DNA from: Oxalobacteraceae bacterium
GTDB lineage: Bacteria > Pseudomonadota > Gammaproteobacteria > Burkholderiales > Burkholderiaceae_D
Direction of reading: 5' to 3'
DNA length: 64,000 nucleotides
NCBI GenBank assembly: GCA_027490725.1
Contig: JAIXXN010000018.1
Location: 1-64,000 of the forward strand
How positions within the stretch are numbered: position 1 is the stretch's first letter; each line of letters starts with the position of its first letter. The notes under the pieces are model-generated. The model did not search any database and was not told where the DNA came from. It saw only the letters and a program-made list of their open reading frames with translations. Positions 52,275-59,871 of this stretch are shown in pieces. Made by a program: the position numbers and the translations under genes.

Positions 52275-53047
52275 TGTTTATTGAAATCGAGGATCTGGCA
52301 CGCCAGACAACACTGCTGATCACCATCAGCAAAGAAGGCAGCGACCAGCTGCGCGTTGGCATCACGCCAGCACCAACCGACAGCAAGCAAACGCCGACGC
52401 TGAAGGCAATTTCGCTGGTTGGCACGGCAGCCGAGCTGGATGAAGGCCTCTCCGAAGCACTGGTTTTGTGGCAAGCGCCGAAGCGATCCCTCGCCGAACA
52501 AGTGCGCGCTGCCGTTGACGACGACGCTAAGCCTGTGGCTACGGCTAAGGCTCAGCCCGCGCCGGCCAAGGTAAAGGGCAAGCCCGGACCGAAACCCAAG
52601 AACACCGTTACAGCGGCTGCTGATGATGCCGCAGCTGGTGATGCTGTTGGCGATGCCGCTGGTGGCGATGCCGTTGACGATGCCGCCGGTAGCGATGCTG
52701 CTGCTGGCGATGCCGTTGACGATGCCGCTGGTAGCGATGCTGCTGCTGGCGATGCCGTTGACGATGCCGCTGGTAGCGATGCTGCTGCTGGCGATGGTGA
52801 TGGCGATGCTGCTTGCGATGCAGCCGCCGCCGCCGCCATTGATGCTGCCGCTGATGCTGGTGATGCCGCTTACGCAACCGAAGCTGCTGCTCGCGATTCC
52901 GCTGCTGCAGCCACGCCAGAACCAGTGCTGGCCGGCGACGACTCGACAGCCAGCCACAAGGGTGGATCGCAGAACCATCCTACTGCCGGCCAAGCACCGG
53001 ACGGTGACGATCCCGCCATTGATACCTTTACCCTCGAACTCTTCTAA
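52271..53047 (+). CDS. PRTRC system protein E
   Basis: 258 residues from ATG 52271 (52274 is an alternative). The N-terminal 75 residues (MFIEIEDLARQTTLLITISK, then AISLVGTAAELDEGLSEALV) match the PRTRC E pattern. A PKKN-like basic stretch (KVKGKPGPKPKN) and an Ala/Asp-rich low-complexity region follow. That region includes three 14-residue tandem repeats (42 nt each) at about 52664-52789. The C-terminus is TFTLELF. The role of E is unknown. Confidence 0.78.
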   Translation: MMFIEIEDLARQTTLLITISKEGSDQLRVGITPAPTDSKQTPTLKAISLVGTAAELDEGLSEALVLWQAPKRSLAEQVRAAVDDDAKPVATAKAQPAPAKVKGKPGPKPKNTVTAAADDAAAGDAVGDAAGGDAVDDAAGSDAAAGDAVDDAAGSDAAAGDAVDDAAGSDAAAGDGDGDAACDAAAAAAIDAAADAGDAAYATEAAARDSAAAATPEPVLAGDDSTASHKGGSQNHPTAGQAPDGDDPAIDTFTLELF

Positions 53048-53056
53048 GGAATTGCC

Positions 53057-53521
53057 ATGCAAACCACCGAACTGCAGCGCGAATTCAAATACAACAGCGT
53101 CAAACTGGCAGACCCAAACCCGGCTTTTACTTTGGTCCAGGTGCGCGACTTCTTCGCCAACGTCTACCCTGAAATTATTAGCGCCGACATCGAGGGTCCC
53201 GAGATGATCGGTAACAAGCAGGTCTACTCCTTCCGCCGTGCGGTCGGTACCAAGGGTATAACCGTTGCAGTTATGCACTACATCGGCGATGCGACACCGG
53301 CCAGCGCGCCAGCACTCCAACACGTAGCAAAGATGGTGCGCGATCTGGCCGAGCTGGAGCAGATCGGCTGGTTCTACTCGGAGCCGCGTACCGCAAACTT
53401 CATCCGTATCACCGCCGAATTTGTGACCGACAACCCCAACTTCCTGCTGTCCGACATGCACCAGGCACGCGTGCGCGAGCTGCATGTAGCCCACTGCCGG
53501 ATCGGGAGCGATGCAGCATGA
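53057..53521 (+). CDS. PRTRC system protein C (ubiquitin-like), extended
   Basis: 154 residues. Residues 8-70 carry the PRTRC C signature: EFKYNSVKLADPNPAFTLVQ, VRDFFANVYPEIISADIEGP and YSFRRAVGTKG, the small beta-grasp family classed as prokaryotic ubiquitin-like (Prok_Ub). Family members end at about 75 residues; here another 80 residues (about 71-154) follow with WFYSEPRTANFIRITAEF. No Gly-Gly end is visible. The stop overlaps the next start by 4 bp. Confidence 0.82.
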   Translation: MQTTELQREFKYNSVKLADPNPAFTLVQVRDFFANVYPEIISADIEGPEMIGNKQVYSFRRAVGTKGITVAVMHYIGDATPASAPALQHVAKMVRDLAELEQIGWFYSEPRTANFIRITAEFVTDNPNFLLSDMHQARVRELHVAHCRIGSDAA

Positions 53522-53730
53522 AACAGTCCGCCAGCATTAGGGCAACGCTGATCAAGCGACTGCGCGAAACCGGCACTCTGTCGGCCAGCGCGCGCCCAGC
53601 AAATGCAATCTCGGCGATTGAAGCGCGTGATCCGGTAGTCATGACGGTAGCGCGCTTGATCGACCGGAAAAACAGTCGCCGTGGTGCTCGATGGTTGGCA
53701 CCGGCGGCAAGCCATTCGGTGCTGCCATGA
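53518..53730 (+). CDS. Small coupled ORF between PRTRC C and F
   Basis: 70 residues: MKQSASIRATLIKRLRETGT, ISAIEARDPVVMTVARLIDR. It starts at ATGA with C and ends at ATGA with F, so all three are coupled. No recognised domain. If F began earlier, this ORF would overlap it; coupling favours a real gene, but homologues should be checked. Confidence 0.5.
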   Translation: MKQSASIRATLIKRLRETGTLSASARPANAISAIEARDPVVMTVARLIDRKNSRRGARWLAPAASHSVLP

Positions 53731-54821
53731 TGGCCACGTGCGCCGCCGGCGGGCTGGCCCTGCCAGTGCTGTCTACTAGCATCCCGCGCCAGATGTACAT
53801 TCCTGGGGAGACCGGCCTGACCGCCCCTCTGGCACTGGCACTATTGGAAACAGGGATAGTTACCGATGCGATGCTGGCCCCCGGGCCGAATGCAACGCTG
53901 GTGGAAGTATTCAACGAGCCCGATGAGCGCGAGATGTCGATCCATGCCCTGACTACTTGGTGGACGGCGCTGAAAATTAGATTCCCGATGCAGCGCTTCA
54001 ACTGGGATCTACACGTGCAAGACCTCAGCAACATCGAAGACCATACCGGCGGTGACCGAAACGACCATTTATCGGCTGGCTGGTTTTGCCTTACGCGAAA
54101 TCAAAATAGCGATATACCCCGCGTCTCGCTGGCGCGGCGCGCGAGACAACTCGAAGATTGCCTTGAGGGCTTCGGTCAGACAGCACTGGCGGTTCTGCAA
54201 GATGCGCTGAACCATCTCCCTGAGACGTTTTCTCCCTGGTTTGCACTCAGTGTCGCTGAACAGCTTTACTGGCAGGAGAGCGATACCGACGAGGAAATGA
54301 TCGCGCAGGCAATCGAGGAAGGGCGAATAGAAAACTTCGTCACCGGACTTCCCGCTGACGCGGGCACGGGCGATTTGATGACACGCGCACGCTTCTACGA
54401 GGACATGCCTAAATGGGTAACCGCGCCTCAGCGCGTCGTTTCGAGAAAAGCGATTGTGCGCGCTGCGCGCGGAAAACCTTACGAAAAAAACGTGATCGCG
54501 GCTTGCGACAAGATCATCGAAATAGTAAGCCGCCCGGGCTTCAGTCTGAATTCTTGGGATTGCGGGGTACAGGCCCACGGCCACTACAACATTGACGCCT
54601 GCGCGTGCGTGCTGTGGTCTGAAGGCGACACCTTGACCACAGCCATCGACGAATGGCTCGACGACGTCGGCAATGCCGGCGAATACGTCGACTTCATCTC
54701 GATGAATCAGGTGACGCTCAACGCGTCCCAACTGACGAAATACCTGCGCCATACGGAGTGCATGATGGAACTTGCCCAAGCCACCGAGACCTTGCTGTTC
54801 CTGCTGGGAGATGAATTATGA
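53727..54821 (+). CDS. PRTRC system protein F
   Basis: 364 residues from ATG 53727. It begins with LALPVLSTSIPRQMYIPGET, GLTAPLALALLETGI, the pattern known for PRTRC F, and has WTALKIRFPMQRFNWDLHVQ later. Function of F is not established. The frame is open to 53691, but the shorter start fits with the 4-bp overlap. It overlaps protein B by 4 bp. Confidence 0.75.
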   Translation: MMATCAAGGLALPVLSTSIPRQMYIPGETGLTAPLALALLETGIVTDAMLAPGPNATLVEVFNEPDEREMSIHALTTWWTALKIRFPMQRFNWDLHVQDLSNIEDHTGGDRNDHLSAGWFCLTRNQNSDIPRVSLARRARQLEDCLEGFGQTALAVLQDALNHLPETFSPWFALSVAEQLYWQESDTDEEMIAQAIEEGRIENFVTGLPADAGTGDLMTRARFYEDMPKWVTAPQRVVSRKAIVRAARGKPYEKNVIAACDKIIEIVSRPGFSLNSWDCGVQAHGHYNIDACACVLWSEGDTLTTAIDEWLDDVGNAGEYVDFISMNQVTLNASQLTKYLRHTECMMELAQATETLLFLLGDEL

Positions 54822-55552
54822 GCCGGGTCGCTGTTATTGCTGGTGGTGAGACGGAACTGACGCTCACCGATGCGCTGCTGATGTACCGATCCGGACGCGG
54901 CGAGGTCTACGCTACGGTGCACCCGGTGCACGCCGACGGCATTGAGCCGGGCCGCCAGATCATTGGCGCCGGAGTGCCGCTGACCAAGGGCGCGCTGGAC
55001 ACCTTCGCGCAGACGGTCGGACAAGCCACAAGCTTCGGCGGCTTTGTTCCGGATAACCTGCTCTATACGTCGCCGAATATGATCGCCTGGTGGACGCCGG
55101 AATCGATCCGGCGCTGCTGGTTCCGGTCGCAAAATAAGTTCATCGGCGAGATGGCAGCAGATGTCGCCCACCCCGCACTAGTGTTCGTAGTGGCCCCCAG
55201 TGGCTGGTACGTTTTCGCGCTGCGTGAGTCGGTACGGCCAACGCCACAGACGAAACTTTGCCACTCGCCGCACTTCAATGTTCATTCAGGCGGGAATATC
55301 TGCACCGGCAACGTCAAGCTGCCCTCGGCTATCGAGGCTGGCGCGATCGCCGACTACGAGGACGCTTTTTTCCGCACCCGATTTACGCACCCAAACCGCG
55401 AGGGCGCCACCACCTATAAGGGCGGCATGACCATGCTATGGCGAGCCCAAATCAAGCAGGCCAACCCCGATCAGATGCGCCGCGCCCTGCGCGGCACGAA
55501 CGAAACGCTGCAGCGCGCCATCGAGCGTATCGCAGCCAATGCAAAAATTTAA
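54818..55552 (+). CDS. PRTRC system protein B (E2-like, Prok-E2_D)
   Basis: 244 residues. The characteristic stretch CHSPHFNVHSGGNICTGNVK at about residues 148-167 contains H152, N154, H156 and C162, the histidine and cysteine that define the prokaryotic E2 family D; C162 is the probable thioester cysteine. In PRTRC sets it should accept the C protein from ThiF and pass it on. No direct evidence of conjugation here. Confidence 0.85.
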   Translation: MSRVAVIAGGETELTLTDALLMYRSGRGEVYATVHPVHADGIEPGRQIIGAGVPLTKGALDTFAQTVGQATSFGGFVPDNLLYTSPNMIAWWTPESIRRCWFRSQNKFIGEMAADVAHPALVFVVAPSGWYVFALRESVRPTPQTKLCHSPHFNVHSGGNICTGNVKLPSAIEAGAIADYEDAFFRTRFTHPNREGATTYKGGMTMLWRAQIKQANPDQMRRALRGTNETLQRAIERIAANAKI

Positions 55553-55567
55553 TTACCGGAGAATTTT

Positions 55568-56350
55568 ATGATGAATGCCCAAGAGTGCCTGATCAAGATG
55601 GACAGCCTGCTCGAAATGACGAAGGCCGCGTTCGAGGCGTTTGTTCAGAATACCGAAGCTGCGATCCGTGTCGAGCGGCCGCAGGTGCTGTCCATCGATG
55701 AGGACAATATTGAGACTGAAAAGCTACAGATGGATGTAGCGCTGTTGGCAGCAGCACCAGTAGCCGTGGTGCCAGCGAATAGCGACTTCTTCCCCCTGCA
55801 GGAGAACGGTCACCGTTTCTTACTGGCCTCCGACGGCATCTACCTCGAGGCACGTCGGCCATGGCTGCATTTCATCCAGCGACTCGCCGCCATAACCGGC
55901 GTGCGAGTACCGTACGGTTCGCTGACGACCAAGGTGGAGTTTCCATTCGGCCGACTGGGGAATGCATTAACCCAGTTGCAGGAATTCGCGCAGCACGCAA
56001 AAGCGGCGGCGCCGATCGAGGCGGCCGGCAGCGTGATCTGGAACAGTTCCACCGACGCCTGGCGAATTGAATACCCCGAAGTAATTGGCGAGGCCAGTTC
56101 CACCCACATCGAATTCAAACAGGTGACGCTGCAGGATAACGAACATCTGGTGATCGATCTACACAGCCACGGCAACGGTCCGGCGTACTTCAGCGGTCAG
56201 GACGATCTCGACGACGCCGGCAGCGTGAAGATTTCCGGCGTATATGGAAACTTAGATCAAGCCGAGCCTACCGCCGAATTCCGTATCTGCGTCCTGGGTA
56301 TGACCATTCCGCTGAACGTACCAGCGTCCAAAATTTTCGGCGAAGAGTAA
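55568..56350 (+). CDS. PRTRC system protein A (JAMM/MPN protease)
   Basis: 260 residues. The C-terminal half has the zinc-protease motif H199-S-H201 followed by S209 and D212 (DLHSHGNGPAYFSGQD), as in JAB/MPN+ deubiquitinases, with an acidic residue upstream at E151. N-terminal 100 residues have no clear domain. It may process or remove the ubiquitin-like C protein. A GGAG ribosome site precedes the tandem ATGATG start. Confidence 0.85.
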   Translation: MMNAQECLIKMDSLLEMTKAAFEAFVQNTEAAIRVERPQVLSIDEDNIETEKLQMDVALLAAAPVAVVPANSDFFPLQENGHRFLLASDGIYLEARRPWLHFIQRLAAITGVRVPYGSLTTKVEFPFGRLGNALTQLQEFAQHAKAAAPIEAAGSVIWNSSTDAWRIEYPEVIGEASSTHIEFKQVTLQDNEHLVIDLHSHGNGPAYFSGQDDLDDAGSVKISGVYGNLDQAEPTAEFRICVLGMTIPLNVPASKIFGEE

Positions 56351-56353
56351 ATC

Positions 56354-57097
56354 ATGCCGCACATGACTCCTAGCAGAATGCTCGACAGCCAAGTCGATAT
56401 CGCACTAGTCGGTTGCGGTGGAAACGGCTCTCAGATGCTTACTGGCCTTGCCCGGCTCAATCACGCACTCACTGCCCTCGGCCATCCCGGGCTGACTGTA
56501 AAGGCGTTTGACCCTGATACCGTCAGCGAGGCAAACATGGGCCGCCAGATGTTCGGCGCGTTCGATGTGGGCGCCAGCAAAGCCCATACCCTAGTGAACC
56601 GTATCAACGCCTACTTCGGCCTGAATTGGGAATCGCATTATGGCCGGTATGAAGGCGACATGAATCACTTCGACCTCATGATCGTGTGCGTAGATAGTGC
56701 GAAGGCCCGCTACGAGATATCCCAAAGCCTTCGAAGCTACAAAACGCACTATCTGATGGATCTCGGCAACCGCGCCGCAGATGGCCAGGTGCTGTTTGGA
56801 GAGATCCGGGAAACGGGTGACGATAGTGGCGATATCCATGGACACGTTCGTCTACCGTGCCCCTACGCCGTATTGCCCGAGCTGATCGACGTTCATGCGG
56901 TGGAAGATGACACTCCCAGCTGCGGACTGGCCGAAGCACTGGAGCGCCAGGAGCTATTCGTCAATCAGGCGATCGTGACGCCGGCGCTGAGCATTCTGTG
57001 GGAATTCTTCCGTTACGGCCGCCTCACCTGGCACGGTGCATTCGTCAACCTACGCACCGGCAGCATGCGGCCGATGATGGTGAAGGAGCCAGCATGA
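56354..57097 (+). CDS. PRTRC system ThiF-family E1-like enzyme
   Basis: 247 residues. Nucleotide loop G20-C-G-G-N-G25, then D53 in FDPDTVSEANMGRQ with N61 and R64, which position ATP and Mg; the late segment DDTPSCGLAEALERQ has C190 as a candidate catalytic cysteine. ThiF/E1 enzymes adenylate the C-terminus of ubiquitin-like proteins and pass them to E2. It is last of the PRTRC set, coupled to the next gene by 4 bp. Confidence 0.87.
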   Translation: MPHMTPSRMLDSQVDIALVGCGGNGSQMLTGLARLNHALTALGHPGLTVKAFDPDTVSEANMGRQMFGAFDVGASKAHTLVNRINAYFGLNWESHYGRYEGDMNHFDLMIVCVDSAKARYEISQSLRSYKTHYLMDLGNRAADGQVLFGEIRETGDDSGDIHGHVRLPCPYAVLPELIDVHAVEDDTPSCGLAEALERQELFVNQAIVTPALSILWEFFRYGRLTWHGAFVNLRTGSMRPMMVKEPA

Positions 57098-57552
57098 ATT
57101 CGCGCACGATCCATTTAACATCCGGCGATTTTGACTACACGTACCCAGAAACCAATACCCGCCGCTACTTCATCCTCGAGGAGGGAAATTTGAATCCACG
57201 TCCACCAGCTCCGTCACCCAATGCTCTGCAGCTCCTGCTTAACGACGATGCGCTGGCCAGCAGCTGCCAAAGCCTTGGCCAGTATCGCAGCATCTTGACC
57301 AAGAAGCTCAACGAGATTTATCCGCCAACACCGACGACGGTCTCGATCGGGAATGAGGCAAAACTAGCGGTCGGAGTGCACGCAAATAACCATGGTGTAA
57401 CAGTTGCAATTCACCTGAAACAGGGTGATGTAACCACGGCACTTTACGCGCAGGATCATCCATTAAATCGAGAAACGGTCGGATTTGTCACTGTATCTAC
57501 TGAAGTGTTCACCAACCCAGCGGCTGCACCGCTGCCCGGCAACCACGAATAA
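57094..57552 (+). CDS. Hypothetical protein coupled to ThiF
   Basis: 152 residues. Starts in the stop of the ThiF gene. Contains TYPETNTRRYFILEEGNLNP, LASSCQSLGQYRSILTKKLN and a beta-rich C-terminus (LAVGVHANNHGVTVAIHLKQ). Not in any family I recognise. Its coupling suggests that it is part of the same pathway or an associated target. Confidence 0.6.
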   Translation: MNSRTIHLTSGDFDYTYPETNTRRYFILEEGNLNPRPPAPSPNALQLLLNDDALASSCQSLGQYRSILTKKLNEIYPPTPTTVSIGNEAKLAVGVHANNHGVTVAIHLKQGDVTTALYAQDHPLNRETVGFVTVSTEVFTNPAAAPLPGNHE

Positions 57553-57563
57553 GGAATACACAT

Positions 57564-57758
57564 ATGAATGCCCCAGCAGTCAACCTCCAATGGGTTTTGA
57601 TCCCGGTCTTTGCAGCGATGACCGGCTACTCCGATAAGGCCGTACGCCGCAAAATCGAAGACGGTATCTGGATCGAAGGAAAACAGTACAAACGCGCGCC
57701 CGATGGCCGAATCACGATGAATCTGCAGGAGTATTACAAATGGGTCGAGCAAAAATAG
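57564..57758 (+). CDS. Excisionase
   Basis: 64 residues: WVLIPVFAAMTGYSDKAVRR, KIEDGIWIEGKQYKRAPDGR. The pattern is of phage excisionases (winged-helix DNA-binding) and it lies just before the integrase gene, overlapping it by 19 bp. It would direct integrase to excision on induction. Confidence 0.83.
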   Translation: MNAPAVNLQWVLIPVFAAMTGYSDKAVRRKIEDGIWIEGKQYKRAPDGRITMNLQEYYKWVEQK

Positions 57759-58900
57759 CAGGCGTAGAAGTCCGTGAGAACAGCATCCGTGTACTGTTCT
57801 CGTTTGGCGGGAAGCAGCGCAAGGAACCTGTCAAGCTCGATGGCGAGTTCCTTGCTCCAACGCCAGCCAATATCAAATATGCCGCACGCCTGATTGCCGA
57901 GGTGCGACAGCAGATCTCCAGCGGAACGTTTAACTACCGCGCCACCTTCCCTGACTCAGTCAACGCACCGCCCCCCAGCGGCCGGACTGGCGAAGAACTA
58001 TTCCACGACCTGATCGACCGCTGGTGGAATCTGTTGGAAGTGAAGGCATCAACAAAGATGCAATATAAGCGGCGCAAAGATAACTTCTGGAAGGTGGCGC
58101 TGGACAATAAGCCGGTCCGGGAATTTATCCACTCAGATATCAAGGCGGCGCTGATCAGCGGGACATGGAAGTCCAACAAGAGCCGCAACAACGAGCTGTC
58201 AATGATTCGCGGCGTATTCGAACTGGCCGTGCTGGACAAGCAGATCAAGGAAAATCCATGCGATGGTATTGATCACGCCGAATTCCAAGTCAAGGGGCCA
58301 GACCCCTTCACTCTGACCGAAGTGCGCAGTATCCTCGCCAGCGTATCCGAGCATTACAGCGAACAGTCGCGAAACTACCTGCAATTCCAATTTTTTACCG
58401 GCCTGCGCACATCGGAGGCCATTGCCCTCGAATGGGCAAATGTCGACCTCAACAAGGGCGAGATCCTGGTCGACGCGGTGCTGGTCTATGAAGAGGCACA
58501 GGATTCGACAAAGACATCGACATCGCGGATAGTGAAGCTGACCAAAGAAGCGCTTTCGGCACTGCTCCTGCAGAAACGGTTCACACATGCCAAAGGGGGG
58601 AAAGTTTTCCACGACCCGTACTACGATGAACCGTGGCTATATAGCAGAATCACCAGCGCACCGTTCTGGACGACTACGCTCAAGCGTTTGGAGATTCGCC
58701 ACCGCCGCGCCTACAACACACGCCACACATACGCGACGATCGGCCTGATGGCTGGCGTCAATCCAGCGTTCATGGCCCGCCAGCTGGGCCACAGCCTAGA
58801 AATGTTTTTCAAGGTCTATGCCAAGTGGATCGATGGACAGAATGATGATCGGGAGATGGCAAAGATACAGGCAGCACTAAGCGCTCAAAATCAGTTATGA
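57740..58900 (+). CDS. int: Tyrosine site-specific integrase
   Basis: 386 residues. Arm-binding N-terminus and core-binding domain (about 85-175), then catalytic domain with R223 (TGLRTSEA), K258 region, Y325-N-T-R328-H, H351 (LGHSLE) and the nucleophile Y360 (FFKVYAKW). It recombines attP and attB at the 49-bp tRNA-Ser core. The attR core is 2.5 kb away, because an accessory pair lies between. Confidence 0.95.
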   Translation: MGRAKIAGVEVRENSIRVLFSFGGKQRKEPVKLDGEFLAPTPANIKYAARLIAEVRQQISSGTFNYRATFPDSVNAPPPSGRTGEELFHDLIDRWWNLLEVKASTKMQYKRRKDNFWKVALDNKPVREFIHSDIKAALISGTWKSNKSRNNELSMIRGVFELAVLDKQIKENPCDGIDHAEFQVKGPDPFTLTEVRSILASVSEHYSEQSRNYLQFQFFTGLRTSEAIALEWANVDLNKGEILVDAVLVYEEAQDSTKTSTSRIVKLTKEALSALLLQKRFTHAKGGKVFHDPYYDEPWLYSRITSAPFWTTTLKRLEIRHRRAYNTRHTYATIGLMAGVNPAFMARQLGHSLEMFFKVYAKWIDGQNDDREMAKIQAALSAQNQL

Positions 58901-58901
58901 C

Positions 58902-58930
58902 AAAGGCCAGCGAAATGCTGGCCTTTCTTA
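58902..58930. terminator. Terminator after integrase
   Basis: AAAGGCCAGC (58902-58911) and GCTGGCCTTT (58917-58926) pair around GAAAT, followed by CTTAAAT. It separates the convergent integrase and methylase genes and can work on both strands. Confidence 0.8.
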
Positions 58931-58952
58931 AATATCTCGAGGATGCAAAGCA

Positions 58953-59810
58953 CTAGGCAGCTTGCATGGATGCTTTCAAACCGGGGCATTCCAAGGAGTG
59001 TCCCAAGAATATCGCCTCGGTCCCGCGATATCGATTCTGTGCCGTGTAATTAAGACTATAGCTCACGTATTGTAAGGGGTTATACAATTCGCGAATCTCC
59101 GGCACATCGTCATATGACACCATCACATGCTGCCTTATGTCCAGCGCTGCTGCTGCGACTGCGGCATGGTCGTCGTGCTGGTAGTGATGTTCGTATAGGT
59201 CGCCGCCTTTCACATAGTACGGCGGATCAAGATAGACCAGCGTCCGGTCCGGCAACCCTGGAACGACAGTCTCCAGAAGCTCCACAGCATCAAGCTGATA
59301 CAACACGATACGGTCATTATGCTCAGCGATCAGCTGTATTCGTTTAATCAGCTCTTCCTTTCGGAAGCGGGCATCAATTTTGAAATTACCGTTTTGTTCT
59401 TTTCCGCCTATGACACCGGCTCGCAGAATTCCAGATCGATTTGTGCGATTCAGGAAAAATGTGGAGAAACCCAATTCGAGAACGCCAGCGGAGTCCTTTC
59501 GCGACTGGACCTCTCGCTGTGCTCCCCAAGTTTCCATGTTCACTTCGGCATCTTCAATTAAAGCACACAGACTGTCAGCGTCGTTCAGCACCGAATGCCA
59601 AAAAGCCCACACTGAACGATCCAAGTCGTTAATATGCGCCGTTTCCACGAATTCCTGTATCACTAATTCTAGTGCCACCGATGCGCCACCGGCGTAAGGT
59701 TCCACATAGTGACCACCCATAAGCCGGTTGTGGCGAAAGAGCGCTTTGACATATTCCGTCAGCTTGGTCTTTCCACCAGGATAGCGTAATGGTGAATGGT
59801 AACTTGACAA
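58953..59810 (-). CDS. D12-class DNA adenine methylase (second copy)
   Basis: 285 residues: YHSPLRYPGGKTKLTEYVKA at the N-terminus, YVEPYAGGASVALELV for SAM binding and VYLDPPYYVKGGDLYEHHYQ with the catalytic DPPY. It is clearly different from the first D12 methylase at 20.5 kb. It follows the ParB-like gene after 61 bp, presumably in one operon. It could protect DNA from the ParB-like partner or from the host. Target site unknown. Confidence 0.92.
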   Translation of the reverse strand: MSSYHSPLRYPGGKTKLTEYVKALFRHNRLMGGHYVEPYAGGASVALELVIQEFVETAHINDLDRSVWAFWHSVLNDADSLCALIEDAEVNMETWGAQREVQSRKDSAGVLELGFSTFFLNRTNRSGILRAGVIGGKEQNGNFKIDARFRKEELIKRIQLIAEHNDRIVLYQLDAVELLETVVPGLPDRTLVYLDPPYYVKGGDLYEHHYQHDDHAAVAAAALDIRQHVMVSYDDVPEIRELYNPLQYVSYSLNYTAQNRYRGTEAIFLGHSLECPGLKASMQAA

Positions 59811-59871
59811 TTAGACCTCCGTTAAACAGGCGCTACTTTAACGCCTTTTGGCGGTGCTGGCCAGAGTCGCC

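Noticed and set aside
51926..53494. Minus-strand ORF of 522 codons opposite PRTRC genes
   Set aside because: Antisense to well-supported coupled genes; low-complexity Ser/Ile/Gly sequence arises from the Ala/Asp repeats of PRTRC E.
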